Positions 1 through 8,876 of a stretch of DNA of 64,000 nt are shown here, in pieces. The number at the start of each line of letters is the position of its first letter. The first letter of the stretch is position 1. Under the pieces are notes generated by a model that was not told the DNA's origin, searched no databases, and was given only the letters and a program-made list of their open reading frames with translations. This DNA comes from Pseudonocardiaceae bacterium YIM PH 21723 (GTDB lineage Bacteria > Actinomycetota > Actinomycetes > Mycobacteriales > Pseudonocardiaceae). A program made the translations under genes and the position numbers. The stretch is taken from NCBI GenBank assembly GCA_003600225.1, contig QZFT01000100.1, positions 124,001 to 188,000 of the forward strand. Reading direction: 5' to 3'.

Positions 1-70
1 GAATCGTCGTATTGCCGTAACTTATGACTCCAAATGGTGCGGATCACACTACTGCAGGGTAACTCTGACG

Positions 71-1735
71 TCAGTGTGTCCTATCCCGCACCCAGTCCGC
101 TACCAACTCACGCAGTACGCCGAGTGGCAGCGCCCCACCCCCGAGTAGTACGTCATGGAACTCCGCAATGGCGAATTGTTCACCCAACTGCCCGGCGGCC
201 CACTCCCGCAGCCGGTGGATCTCCAACCTGCCGACCATGTACGACAGCGCCTGTCCGGGCATGGCCAGGTACCGATCCACCTCGACGGTGATGTCCACCA
301 GATTTCCCGGGATGTTCGCGACCATGTAGTCGATGGCCTGCTGCCGGGTCCAGCCCTTGGCGTGCAGGCCGGTGTCCACCACCAGCCGCGCCGCCCGCAG
401 CGAGTCCTCGGCGACCATGCCGATCCGCTGCAGGTCATCGCTGTACAGCCCCATCTCGTCGGCCAGCCGCTCGGCGTACAGCGCCCAGCCTTCGATGTAG
501 GCGATGAAGAAGGCCCGCCGGCGCAGTTCCGGCAGCTCGGTCAGCTCCTGGGCCAGGCTCAGCTGGAAGTGGTGCCCGGGCACCGCCTCGTGGAAGGCGA
601 TCGCGTCCAGCACGAACGCGTCGCGGTCCTCCACCTTGTAGGTGTTGTGGAAGTAGCTGCCCGGCCGGGAACCGTCGGTGGACGGCGCGTAGTAGTAGGC
701 ACTCGCCGCGTTCGGCGCGAGGTCGGCGGGCACCGGTTCCACCGCGCACGGCGCGGCGGGGCGCCGGTTGAACCAGGCGGGCGCGACCGACTCGGCGCGG
801 ACGATCGACGCCCGGACGTGGTCCAGCACGCTCGCCTCGTCGGTGCACCGCAGGGCCGGATCGCTGCGCAGCCTGCCGATCACCTCGCCGGGGTCGGTGA
901 TCCCCCACAGCCGCCCGCCCAGCTCGGTGTACTCGGCGGCCAGCCGGTCGATCAGGTCCAGGCCGGTCCGATGCAGGTCATCCGGGGAGCGATCGGTGGT
1001 GGTGTACTTGCGGACCAGCTTGGCGTAGAGGGCGTCGCCCTCCGGCAGGTGACACAGGCCGCCCAGTTCCGCGGGCCTGCCGGTCGGCAGGACGTGCTGC
1101 GCGAGGCCGTCGCGGTACGCCGCGAACGCGGGCCGCACCACGTCGGCCAGCAGCTTCGCCCGGCGCACCCCGTGCTCCTCGCCGCCGTCCGGCTTGTCCA
1201 GCGGGTCACTGTTCGGATGACCCAGGTAGCGATCCAGCGAGTCGATGGCGGCCTGCACCAGGTGCGCGACCGGCACCCGGCCCGCGGCGATTCCGGCGCG
1301 GTGCCGCTGCAACGCGGTGCCGAGGAGGACCGGGATCGCGGCCAGCCGCTGCAGATAGGCCTCCGCGTGCGCGGGCTCGGTCAGCGTGGTCAGCGGCAAC
1401 GAGGTCAGCAACCGCGCGGCGGGCGACCAGAATCCGGCGCTGATCAGGTACTCGATGCCGTGGGACTCGATGTGGTCCCGGTCGGCGTCGACCATCGCGC
1501 GGATCACGCTGCGGGTGGCCCGGTCCGTGCTGTCCAGGGTGGAGGGGTCGATGGCGTCGGCCCGCACCGCGATGTCCTCGGCCTTGGCCAGGTAGTCCTG
1601 CTGGGCCTCGGCACTGATCTCGGTCAGCAGGTGGTCCCGGTCGCGGACGCCGTAGAGCGTCGCGGACACCGGATCCCGGTCGAAGTCGAGTCGGTTCAGT
1701 TCGTCGGCCAGTCCCGCCAGTACCTGATCGCCCAT
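71..1735 (-). CDS. DUF885 family protein, predicted metal-dependent hydrolase (copy 1)
   Basis: 554 aa, the full length usual for DUF885 proteins. The diagnostic HEAVPGHHFQ motif lies near residue 380, followed by an FIAYIEGWALYAERLADEMG segment. In related zincin-like peptidases the HE..GHH and the downstream Glu would bind a metal, so a peptidase-like hydrolase is likely, but the substrate is unknown. No signal peptide is visible, so it is probably cytoplasmic. It is a clear paralogue of the protein at 3098-4765: the two share almost all of the region from the HE motif to the C-terminus (MPGQALSYMVGRLEI, FHDVLLGGGALPLGVL). The ATG at 1735 has a GAGGA just upstream. Confidence 0.88.
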   Translation of the reverse strand: MGDQVLAGLADELNRLDFDRDPVSATLYGVRDRDHLLTEISAEAQQDYLAKAEDIAVRADAIDPSTLDSTDRATRSVIRAMVDADRDHIESHGIEYLISAGFWSPAARLLTSLPLTTLTEPAHAEAYLQRLAAIPVLLGTALQRHRAGIAAGRVPVAHLVQAAIDSLDRYLGHPNSDPLDKPDGGEEHGVRRAKLLADVVRPAFAAYRDGLAQHVLPTGRPAELGGLCHLPEGDALYAKLVRKYTTTDRSPDDLHRTGLDLIDRLAAEYTELGGRLWGITDPGEVIGRLRSDPALRCTDEASVLDHVRASIVRAESVAPAWFNRRPAAPCAVEPVPADLAPNAASAYYYAPSTDGSRPGSYFHNTYKVEDRDAFVLDAIAFHEAVPGHHFQLSLAQELTELPELRRRAFFIAYIEGWALYAERLADEMGLYSDDLQRIGMVAEDSLRAARLVVDTGLHAKGWTRQQAIDYMVANIPGNLVDITVEVDRYLAMPGQALSYMVGRLEIHRLREWAAGQLGEQFAIAEFHDVLLGGGALPLGVLRELVADWVRDRTH

Positions 1736-1780
1736 TCCTCGATCATGGCCGCGTTGTCCAGCGGTGGCAACGGAAAAACG

Positions 1781-2542
1781 TCAGATCCGGCGGGCCGTCC
1801 AGACCTCCTCGACCGGCCACTGCCGGGCCCAGGCCGCGGGGGCGTAGTTGAAGGGCGAGTCGCCGGCGTCCTCCGGGGCGAAGATCTCGGTCAGGTTCTC
1901 CAGCTGGAACCCGCTGTCGTGCAGCAGCCGGATCATGTCGCCGTGCCCGAGGTGGAACTCCACCGAGCCCTCCGGCCAGGCGAGCCGGTGCAGTCCCCGC
2001 TGCGGACGCACCATCCGCTCGGTGGACGGCTCGGCCTCGTCGTCCGGGGCGCAGAGGATCGAGGCCACGCTGTTGCACAGGAAGATCAGCCGGCCACCGG
2101 GCCGCAGCAGCCGCGCCGCCTCCGGGATCCACACGTACGGATCGCACCAGATCGCGGCGCCGTACTCGCTCACCGCCAGGTCGAAGGAGGCATCCGGATA
2201 CGGCACCTGTTCGGCGTTGCCGTGCAGCAACGGGAACTCGATGCCGTGCTCGGCCTGTAGCCGCCGGGCGGTCGCCAGCTGCGCCGCCGAGTTGTCGATG
2301 CCCACCGGCCTGGCGCCGCGCCGGGCCAGCCAGGCGCTGACATAGCCGGTACCGCAGCCGAGCTCGATCACGTCCAGCCCGGCCACGTCCTCGGGCAGCA
2401 CGGGAACGTCGACCTGGAAGACGCCCCAGCTGGGCTTGTCCTGCGCCCACGACCGCTCGCCGGGCGCGACCCAGTTGGCGGCGGTCGCGTCCCAGTACTC
2501 ACGGTTGGCCAGCACGTGCGGTGGCAGATCCATGCTCTCCAT
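1781..2542 (-). CDS. class I SAM-dependent methyltransferase
   Basis: 253 aa. Motif I VIELGCGTGYVSAWLARRGA (about residues 58-77) and the acidic end of beta-2 (VGIDNSAAQL) are the SAM-binding signature of Rossmann-fold methyltransferases. Motif II/post-I regions are also present (FDLAVSEYGAAIW, LLRPGGRLIFLCNS). The acceptor cannot be told. It reads away from the immunity-like gene at 2581, with 38 bases between the starts, and lies between the two DUF885 copies. An ATG at 2533 is an alternative start. Confidence 0.88.
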   Translation of the reverse strand: MESMDLPPHVLANREYWDATAANWVAPGERSWAQDKPSWGVFQVDVPVLPEDVAGLDVIELGCGTGYVSAWLARRGARPVGIDNSAAQLATARRLQAEHGIEFPLLHGNAEQVPYPDASFDLAVSEYGAAIWCDPYVWIPEAARLLRPGGRLIFLCNSVASILCAPDDEAEPSTERMVRPQRGLHRLAWPEGSVEFHLGHGDMIRLLHDSGFQLENLTEIFAPEDAGDSPFNYAPAAWARQWPVEEVWTARRI

Positions 2543-2580
2543 GAGAGCGGACCGGTCAACCGGATTTCTAGACTGACGGG

Positions 2581-3123
2581 GTGGAGATCGCGTTGAGCAT
2601 GGACGAGTTGCGGGTGGTCGCGCGCTACGCCGTGGAGAGCGCCGAGGAGGTGCTCACCGTGTTCGAGCAGTGCCATCCCGGCGACCGGCGACCGCGCGCG
2701 GCCATCGAGGCGGCGCGGGCCTTCGCCGGCGGCGCCCGGCGGACGAACCTGCAACGCACCACCGCGCTGGACGCGCACCGGGCCGCCAAGGCCGCGGCCA
2801 CCGAGGCCGCGAAGCACGCCGCGCACGCGGCGGGTGACGCCGCGGCCGCCGCGTACCTGCATCCGCTGGCCCAGCCGACCCAGGTCGGACACATCCTGCG
2901 GGCCGCCGCGCACGCGGCGCGGGTGGCCGAACTGCGCGCCGGCGACGATCCCGCCGTGGGCGACCGGCATATCGAGCAGGCCCGCGTGCGCGCGACTCCC
3001 ACGCTGGTGGAGCTACTCGGTCGCTATCCCCTCGCACCCACCGGCGGGAGCCGCGTCGCACAGCTGATGACGGCCCTGGACGCCGCGCTGCGGAACGTCA
3101 GCCGCGAGACGCCCACGCGGTGA
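2581..3123 (+). CDS. small alanine-rich protein, immunity-protein-like
   Basis: 180 aa from GTG at 2581, or 174 aa from ATG at 2599. The pattern LRVVARYAVESAEEVLTVFE, then RRPRAAIEAARAFAGGARRT and ALDAHRAAKAAA, matches a small family that databases call putative immunity protein (sometimes exonuclease SbcC-like). It is all-helical and very Ala-rich. No toxin partner is adjacent, so an immunity role is only a family label. The last 26 bases overlap the 3' end of the convergent DUF885 gene. Confidence 0.7.
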   Translation: MEIALSMDELRVVARYAVESAEEVLTVFEQCHPGDRRPRAAIEAARAFAGGARRTNLQRTTALDAHRAAKAAATEAAKHAAHAAGDAAAAAYLHPLAQPTQVGHILRAAAHAARVAELRAGDDPAVGDRHIEQARVRATPTLVELLGRYPLAPTGGSRVAQLMTALDAALRNVSRETPTR

Positions 3124-4765
3124 CGACCTCGTCCAGCACGCCGAGCGGGAGCGGGCCGCCGCCGAGGACCACGTCGTGGAACGCGGACAGCGAGAAGGAC
3201 TCGCCGAGCAGTTCCTTGGCCTTGGCCCGCAGCCGCAGGATCTCCAGCCTGCCGACCATGTAGGACAGCGCCTGGCCGGGCATCGCGATGTACCGGTCCA
3301 CCTCGGTGATCATCTCGCCCTCGTTGGCGGGCACGTTGGCCAGCATGAAGTCGATGGCCTGCTGCCTGGTCCAGCCGAGCGCGTGCACCCCGGTGTCCAC
3401 CACCAGGCGGCAGGCGCGCAGCGAGTCGTAGGTGAGGATGCCGAACCGGTCCAGGTCGCTGGTGTACAGACCCATCTCGTCGGCCAGCCGCTCGGTGTAC
3501 AGGCCCCAGCCCTCGATGTAGGCGGTGAACTCGGGCTTGCGGCGCAGCAGCGGCAGCTCGGTCAGTTCCTGGGCGACGCTGATCTGGAAGTGGTGCCCGG
3601 GGATCGCCTCGTGGAAGGCGACGGCCTCCAGGCTGAACCGGTCGCGGCCGGTGGCGTTGTGCGTGTTCTGGAAGTACGTGCCCGGCCGGGAACCGTCGGC
3701 GGCGGGTGGCAGGTAGTAGGCCAGCGGGCTGCCGGGGGCGGAGTCCGCGGGCACCTCCTCGATGGCGCACGGGGCCTGTGGCAACCGGCCGAAGAACTGC
3801 GGGGCCGCGGCGACCGCGCGCTCCATCGCGGCCTTGGCCTTGTCCAGGATCTCCTCGGCGCTGCTGAACCGCAGCTCCGGGTCGGTGCGCAGCCGCTGGA
3901 AGATCTCCGGGACCTCGCTGACGCCGAAGATCCGCTGTCCCAGCTCGGAGTACTCCTTGGCCAGCTCGGCGACGATGTCCAGGCCGGTCTGGTGCAGCTC
4001 CTCCGGGGTGCGCTCGGTGGTGGTGAAGAACCGGGCCAGCCCGATGTAGAGCTGCCTGCCACCGGGCAGGTGGGTCAGGCCGGGCGCGTCCTCGGTGCGG
4101 CCGAAGGGCAGCACGTGCTCCCGCAGCCCGTCCCGGTAGGCGGCGAACGCCGGGCGGACCACGGTCTCCAGGACCTCGGCGCGCCGCTGCTCGAAGTCGT
4201 CGTCCGGGGTGACCGGCGCCGGGCGCAGCAGCGGGTCGCGGTCCGGGTTGTCCAGGTACCGGTCCAGCGCGTCGATCGCGTTCTGCACCAGGTAACCGAC
4301 CGGGGCGAGGCCCTCGGTGATGCCGTCCCGGTGCCGCTGCAACGCCTGCTCCAGGTAACGCGGCACCTGCCCGAGCCGCTCCAGGTAGGCGGCCGGGTGC
4401 TGCGGCTCGGGCAGCGAGATCATCGACAGGCCCATGAGCAGCCCGGCGGCCGGGGCGTTGAACAGGTCGGTCACCGTGTACTCGGCGGTGCGCGCCTGGA
4501 CGTATCCGGTCACGTTGCGCACCCAGTCCAGGATCACCGAACGGGTCACCCGATCCGTCTCGTCCACTGTGGACGGATCCACCGCCTCGGCCCGCGCCGC
4601 GATGTCCCAGCAGCGGCGCAGGAACTCGTCGTCGGCCGCCGTACTCGACTCGGGCAGCTGGTGATCGCGAGCCCGATCCCCGTAGAGGGTGGCCTCCAGC
4701 GGGTCGTGGTCGAACTGCACGGCGACCAGTTCATCGGCCAGGGCGTGGATGGTGCTGTCGGGCAT
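3098..4765 (-). CDS. DUF885 family protein, predicted metal-dependent hydrolase (copy 2)
   Basis: 555 aa with the motif HEAIPGHHFQ and downstream TAYIEGWGLYTERLADEMGLY. Same family and nearly the same length as the copy at 71-1735, so the pair probably arose by local duplication with the methyltransferase and immunity-like gene in between. N-terminal helices (DEFLRRCWDIAARAEAVDPSTVDETDRV) correspond to those of copy 1. Predicted cytoplasmic. Convergent 26-bp overlap with the gene ending at 3123. Confidence 0.88.
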   Translation of the reverse strand: MPDSTIHALADELVAVQFDHDPLEATLYGDRARDHQLPESSTAADDEFLRRCWDIAARAEAVDPSTVDETDRVTRSVILDWVRNVTGYVQARTAEYTVTDLFNAPAAGLLMGLSMISLPEPQHPAAYLERLGQVPRYLEQALQRHRDGITEGLAPVGYLVQNAIDALDRYLDNPDRDPLLRPAPVTPDDDFEQRRAEVLETVVRPAFAAYRDGLREHVLPFGRTEDAPGLTHLPGGRQLYIGLARFFTTTERTPEELHQTGLDIVAELAKEYSELGQRIFGVSEVPEIFQRLRTDPELRFSSAEEILDKAKAAMERAVAAAPQFFGRLPQAPCAIEEVPADSAPGSPLAYYLPPAADGSRPGTYFQNTHNATGRDRFSLEAVAFHEAIPGHHFQISVAQELTELPLLRRKPEFTAYIEGWGLYTERLADEMGLYTSDLDRFGILTYDSLRACRLVVDTGVHALGWTRQQAIDFMLANVPANEGEMITEVDRYIAMPGQALSYMVGRLEILRLRAKAKELLGESFSLSAFHDVVLGGGPLPLGVLDEVVTAWASRG

Positions 4766-4814
4766 GGACCTGCGGCTCCCGGATAGGTGTGCGGATTCGT
4801 CCGCTACTCAACCA

Positions 4815-5462
4815 TCAAACGACCGGGACGTCGACGCCGAGCACCTCCGACACGCGCTCCCTGGTGATCGCGCCCTCCCGCAGGATGCGCGGCGCGCTGG
4901 TGGTCAGGTCGACGATGGTGGAGGCGACGGGCTCACCGCTCGGGCCGCCGTCCAGGTAGACCGAGACGGCCTCGGCGAGCTGGTCCTGCGCCTGCTGCGC
5001 GGTGGTCGCCGGCGGCTGCCCGGAGATGTTGGCGCTGGACACGGCCATCGGGCCGGTCTCCTTGAGCAGCTCGATGGCCACCGGGTGCAGCGGCATGCGG
5101 ACCATCACGGTGCCCCGGGTGTCGCCCAGATCCATCGCGGTGGACAGCGCGGCGTCCAGCACGATGGACAGCCCACCCGGCCAGAAGGCCTCGATCAGTT
5201 TGCGCGCCTCGACCGGTACCCGCATGACCAGGCCGTCGATGGTGGACCAGGAACCGACCAGAACCGGCACCGGCATGTCCCGGCCGCGGCCCTTGGCCTG
5301 CAGCAACCGGTCGACCGCCGCGCCGTTGAAGGCATCGCAGCCCAGGCCGTAGACGGTGTCCGTGGGGAGCACGACCAGCTGGCCGGTCTGGACGGCGGCG
5401 ACGGCGGCCTTGAGGCCCATGTCCCGGCTCTCGGGCTGGGAACAGTCGTAAACGGTACTCAC
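4815..5462 (-). CDS. sua5: L-threonylcarbamoyladenylate synthase (Sua5/YrdC/YwlC)
   Basis: 215 aa. The YrdC domain shows the N-terminal VVLPTDTVYGLGCDA motif, the RLLQAKGRGRDMPVPVLV segment (KxR pattern binding ATP and threonine) and PMAVSSANISGQPP. The enzyme makes threonylcarbamoyl-AMP from threonine, bicarbonate and ATP, the first step of the t6A37 modification of ANN-decoding tRNAs. Only the catalytic YrdC domain is present, without a Sua5 C-terminal domain. In most actinobacteria it directly follows prmC; here about 5.8 kb of accessory genes separate them. Confidence 0.95.
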   Translation of the reverse strand: MSTVYDCSQPESRDMGLKAAVAAVQTGQLVVLPTDTVYGLGCDAFNGAAVDRLLQAKGRGRDMPVPVLVGSWSTIDGLVMRVPVEARKLIEAFWPGGLSIVLDAALSTAMDLGDTRGTVMVRMPLHPVAIELLKETGPMAVSSANISGQPPATTAQQAQDQLAEAVSVYLDGGPSGEPVASTIVDLTTSAPRILREGAITRERVSEVLGVDVPVV

Positions 5463-5593
5463 CGGGTCATCCTGGCACGGCCGGTGAAACCGGCTGCGCG
5501 CGGCAGGGTTTCACCTGATCAGGGCGCTGGATAGTGAGGTAATCTACCTAAGGATGTGGTTGGCGTCACGCTGCGGCCCGGAGGGGAGGCGGG

Positions 5594-5863
5594 GTGGAGG
5601 AGCCCTTGGCCTGGCAGCCCTACCGGGATCAGCGGCACGCGTATCCGGGCCGGGCGATGCCCGGTCGCAACGTGCGCACCCTGTGCGGGATGCACATCGA
5701 GACCTACCTGGCCGGTCCCGGCGACTGGCTCTGGCCGGACTGCCATCAGTGCTGGCAGGCGGCGATCGGCGCCGACCGTTTACCGGCTCCGCGGCGGGAG
5801 GCCGTCACCCATCGGCCGGTGCCCCGGCCACCGGTGGAGTCCGTGGGCGGGAGGAGCGAGTAG
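5594..5863 (+). CDS. small zinc-finger-like protein
   Basis: 89 aa from a GTG start preceded by GGAGGGGAGG. The core RNVRTLCGMHIETYLAGPGD followed by WLWPDCHQCWQAA places C..H and CxxC ligands as in the small zinc-finger proteins common in Pseudonocardiaceae, often near type VII secretion genes. It is soluble, with no membrane segment. Function unknown. Convergent with the SRPBCC gene, 24 bases apart. Confidence 0.65.
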   Translation: MEEPLAWQPYRDQRHAYPGRAMPGRNVRTLCGMHIETYLAGPGDWLWPDCHQCWQAAIGADRLPAPRREAVTHRPVPRPPVESVGGRSE

Positions 5864-5887
5864 GAGTCGCCCGATCCTCCCGGCCCT

Positions 5888-6244
5888 TCAGAGCAACGGG
5901 CGTCCGGGGTAGTGCGGGAACAGGGGTAGTTCCCCCATCGGCGTGCTCGGTGGGAGCACATCGTGTGCCGACGGTTCCACCCAGGCCTTGAAACGTTCCA
6001 GCCCCACGCCGACCTGGAGGGTGGCCAGCCCCAGGGCGGATTCGATCTTCTCGCCCAGGGTGTGCGGCTGGTGTTCGAGGTGCACGCTGACGCGGGTCGT
6101 GGTGTCGCTCACCGGCTCGAAGCTGACCTCGTTGCCGGGCTGCAGTCCGTCCATCACCGGGGGAAACCCGGTGAACCGTCCCCACTCGCCGAAGGCGGTG
6201 GAGGCCGGTACTCCCACGTCCACGGATTTCTCGATGGTCTTCAT
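5888..6244 (-). CDS. SRPBCC family protein, internally shortened
   Basis: 118 aa. The start (KTIEKSVDVGVPASTAFGEWGRF) and the end (TRVSVHLEHQPHTLGEKIES, LERFKAWVE) match polyketide-cyclase/SRPBCC proteins of the 'TIEKSIDV' type, which are normally about 145-150 aa. The central strands usually found between the 'MDG' and 'TRV' blocks are missing, about 30-35 residues. The frame is open, so this is an in-frame deletion or a divergent short form. Ligand unknown. Downstream (left) it converges on the zinc-finger gene. Confidence 0.68.
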   Translation of the reverse strand: MKTIEKSVDVGVPASTAFGEWGRFTGFPPVMDGLQPGNEVSFEPVSDTTTRVSVHLEHQPHTLGEKIESALGLATLQVGVGLERFKAWVEPSAHDVLPPSTPMGELPLFPHYPGRPLL

Positions 6245-6306
6245 GACCTCGCTCCTTCCGCTGCGTGGGTCGGGTACCCGGCCTCCCCCGCCGTCAAAAC
6301 CTCCAC

Positions 6307-6384
6307 GCAGTAAGGGGCACCCACCCTGCGTTGAGTGCAGTGAAGGGCACCCACCCTGCGTTGAACGCAGTAAGGGGCACCCTT
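6307..6384. repeat. 30-bp direct repeat, 2.6 copies, with GGGCACCC core
   Basis: Units begin at 6307, 6337 and 6367 with a period of exactly 30 bases. Each starts GCAGT(A/G)A(G)GGGCACCC and the first two continue ACCCTGCGTTGA. The third unit runs into the 3' end of the cyclophilin gene. It lies between the SRPBCC start and the cyclophilin stop. Confidence 0.8.
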
Positions 6385-7039
6385 ACTCCTCGTCGACGTC
6401 GATCGACCAGATGCGCACCGGGCGGGCGGGTTCGCCGTCGCCCTTGCCGTCCTTGATGCCCCGGGCCACGATGCGGTCCAGCGTGTCCAGGCCCTCGGTC
6501 ACCTGGCCCAGCACGGTGTACGCGGGCTTGATGTTGGCGAAGCTGTGCACCAGGAAGAACTCGCTGCCATTGGTGCCCGGCCCCTGGTTGCCCATGGCCA
6601 GGGTGCCGCGCGGATAGGTCTCCTTGCCGGTCACCTCGTCGTCGAACCGGTATCCGGGCCCGCCGATCTCGGCTTTCACCAGGTCACCGCACTGCAGCAC
6701 GCCCAGCCGGGTGTCGTTGGTCAGCCGCCAGCAGCGCGTCTCGTCGAAGAAGCCGCGGTCGATCAGGTGCAGGAAGCTGTGCACGGCACACGGGGCGTTC
6801 GCCCGGTCCAGCTTGACGGTGATGTCGCCGGCGTTCGTCTCCAGGGTCACCGTGGCGGTGCCCCTATTGGACGCCTTCGGCCTCGGTAACGGCTGCGGGC
6901 GGTCATCGGGATTCGGCGCGAGCCGGGTGTAGGTACAGGTGGCCCCAGTTGCGGTTTCCGCCTGTGCAGGGGCGGCGAGCAGTCCACCGAGCAGAGCGGT
7001 GGCCGTCGCCAGATGGATCCAACGGTTTCGCATGTCCAT
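6383..7039 (-). CDS. secreted cyclophilin-type peptidyl-prolyl cis-trans isomerase
   Basis: 218 aa. An N-terminal signal peptide (RNRWIHLATATALLGGLLAA, cleavage after PAQA) precedes a cyclophilin domain: ATVTLETNAGDITVKLDRAN, FLHLIDRGFFDETRCWRL, GTLAMGNQGPGTNGSEFFLV and YTVLGQVTEGLDTLDRI. The usual FxxxxxR catalytic region is replaced by FDETRCWRL, but the GSEFF(L)V block is intact. It should catalyse proline isomerisation during folding of exported proteins outside the membrane. Two paired cysteines (APCAVH, RCW/LQCGD) suggest disulfides. Confidence 0.9.
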   Translation of the reverse strand: MDMRNRWIHLATATALLGGLLAAPAQAETATGATCTYTRLAPNPDDRPQPLPRPKASNRGTATVTLETNAGDITVKLDRANAPCAVHSFLHLIDRGFFDETRCWRLTNDTRLGVLQCGDLVKAEIGGPGYRFDDEVTGKETYPRGTLAMGNQGPGTNGSEFFLVHSFANIKPAYTVLGQVTEGLDTLDRIVARGIKDGKGDGEPARPVRIWSIDVDEE

Positions 7040-7101
7040 AACCTATGCGCTGCGGCAAGATCTGTACTGTCGTAGTCGAATCCGCCATCGGGAGGCCTGG
7101 G

Positions 7102-8430
7102 GTGATCCGCAAGACAGCCGTGCTGCTCACCGCGGTACTGGTCTGCGGCCTGGGAATCACCGGAACCGCGGGTGCGGAGCAGAACCTGGTCCGCACCGAC
7201 GTGGTGGTGCCCGCCGCGGGCGGCGACCTGCACGGCGTGATCACGGCTCCGGCCGGCGCCACCGGGCTGCCCGGCGTGGTGCTCATCCCCGGCTCCGGCC
7301 CGAGCACGGCGGACGAACTTCGCGCCGAGGCCGAGGCATTCGCCCGGGGCGGCATCGTGGCGCTGACCTACGACAAGCGCACCGACGGCTACTCCCGCTT
7401 CCGCCGTGACTACCGGCAGCTGGCCACCGACGCCTCCTCCGCGCTGCGGGTGCTCAAGGCGCGGCCGGAGATCGACCCGGCCCGGCTGGGCCTGTGGGGT
7501 TTCTCCGAGGGCGGCTGGGTGGCTCCGCTGGTCGCGGCCGACTCGCCGGACGTGTCCTTCCTGATCACCGTCGGCGCCAGCGGCGTCTCGCCGCCCCGGC
7601 AGCAGGCGTGGTCCTATGTGAACTTCCTGCGATACGCGGGCATCATCGGCTCGATGGTGCAGCTGATGCAGGACACCGGCATGCGTCAGGTGGTCGCCGC
7701 GGGCCTGTTCCCGGAGGCCGGGTACGACCCGGCACCCGTCCTGCGCCGGGTCCGGGTTCCGGTGCTCGCCATCTGGGGCGCCGACGACCAGGTCACCCCG
7801 GTCGCCGAGTCGATGGACGTGTTCCGCACCAAGCTGGCCACCGGCAGCGCGACCCTGCGGGTGTTCCCAGACGCCAACCACCGGCTGCACAAGTCCAGGA
7901 ACGGCTTCACCGACAGCGCCGAGTTCGCCCCGGGATACGTGGACGCGATGACGGCCTGGGTGCGCACGCTGGCCTCCGGCCGGCCGAGCTCCTACGCGGA
8001 CACCGTGCCGGAGCAGAACCGCCGCACCCGGGATCTGTCCACTCCGGACTGGTACGAGGGCACGCTGTTCCAGCTGATCCTGGGCGCGGTGCTGGCCCTG
8101 ACACTGCTGATCTACCTGTTCATCCCCACCGGCCTGAAGTCCAGCCGGGTGCTGGCGGCCACCGGCCTGCTGGGCATGGCGGGCGTGCCGCTGTGCTTCT
8201 ACCTGATGGTCGTGCGTGGCCCGACCGGGCTGGGTCCGATCGTGCTGTCCCGGCCGCTGCTGTGGCTGGCCGCGCAGGTCATGGCGATCACCGCGCTGGT
8301 CTGCACGGTGTTCCTGATCTCGGTGTACGGCCGGCGGCCACCACTGGCCAAGACCCGCCTGCGCCCGATCATCGGCACAGGCGTGGCCTTGATCATCTGG
8401 TCCGCCTACTGGGGCTTGCTGCTGCCCTGA
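7102..8430 (+). CDS. secreted/membrane alpha/beta hydrolase with C-terminal transmembrane domain
   Basis: 442 aa from GTG at 7102, placed six bases after GGAGG; an in-frame upstream ATG at 7045 has no such site. A signal segment (TAVLLTAVLVCGLGITGTAG) is followed by a dienelactone-hydrolase-like fold. The nucleophile is LWGFSEGGWV, the acid IWGADDQVTPV and the histidine PDANHRLHK. The last about 120 residues hold four hydrophobic helices, so the catalytic domain is anchored on the outer face of the membrane. Substrate unknown. Its 3' end overlaps the convergent gene at 8406 by 25 bases. Confidence 0.85.
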   Translation: MIRKTAVLLTAVLVCGLGITGTAGAEQNLVRTDVVVPAAGGDLHGVITAPAGATGLPGVVLIPGSGPSTADELRAEAEAFARGGIVALTYDKRTDGYSRFRRDYRQLATDASSALRVLKARPEIDPARLGLWGFSEGGWVAPLVAADSPDVSFLITVGASGVSPPRQQAWSYVNFLRYAGIIGSMVQLMQDTGMRQVVAAGLFPEAGYDPAPVLRRVRVPVLAIWGADDQVTPVAESMDVFRTKLATGSATLRVFPDANHRLHKSRNGFTDSAEFAPGYVDAMTAWVRTLASGRPSSYADTVPEQNRRTRDLSTPDWYEGTLFQLILGAVLALTLLIYLFIPTGLKSSRVLAATGLLGMAGVPLCFYLMVVRGPTGLGPIVLSRPLLWLAAQVMAITALVCTVFLISVYGRRPPLAKTRLRPIIGTGVALIIWSAYWGLLLP

Positions 8431-8876
8431 TAGCCCTCGGGCGGCTTCGCGGAGAACCAGCCGCCCTTCAGCATGTGCGAGTACGGATCCGCGCAGCACC
8501 AGGGCTGGTCGAAGCTGTCCCGCGGCTTCTCCGGGTGATCGACCGCCCAGGGGTCGTACGGACTGTCCAGCGCCGGCCGTTCGTTGATCTTGTGCAGCTC
8601 CCGCGCGCTGGACTCCGGGTGTCCCGGCAGCAGCAACAGGGAACGGCGGTAGTCGTCATCGTCGAACAACACCGGGCCGGAGACCGGGAGATCCGGCCAC
8701 GTCTTGGCGAAACTCCGCTCCACCGTGAACGCGATGACGGGCTGACCGGTGCTCGCATCACGTAACCGGACCCAGCCCTGGTCCAGGGTCCAGGGCGTGT
8801 AGGCGTTCGTCGGGTCCCACCAGGGCGACCGGCGATCCCACCGACCGAAATCGCCCAGATACTCCGTGAAAGCCAT
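8406..8876 (-). CDS. hypothetical protein, last gene of the type VII substrate operon
   Basis: 156 aa, rich in Trp, Asp and Pro (FGRWDRRSPWWDPTNAYTPW). No family recognised. The start codon overlaps the stop of the 230-aa gene by one base, so the two are translationally coupled. Position after a WXG-type secreted protein suggests a partner, chaperone or immunity role, but nothing in the sequence proves this. A CC pair (PWCCADPYSHM) near residue 130 may bind metal or form a disulfide. Confidence 0.65.
   Translation of the reverse strand: MAFTEYLGDFGRWDRRSPWWDPTNAYTPWTLDQGWVRLRDASTGQPVIAFTVERSFAKTWPDLPVSGPVLFDDDDYRRSLLLLPGHPESSARELHKINERPALDSPYDPWAVDHPEKPRDSFDQPWCCADPYSHMLKGGWFSAKPPEGYQGSSKPQ

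Noticed and set aside
155-2260. 701-codon open frame on the plus strand over the first DUF885 gene and methyltransferase
   Set aside because: Shadow of the opposite strand: low-complexity Gly/Arg/Val/Gln composition, no family likeness, and the minus-strand proteins are clearly real.
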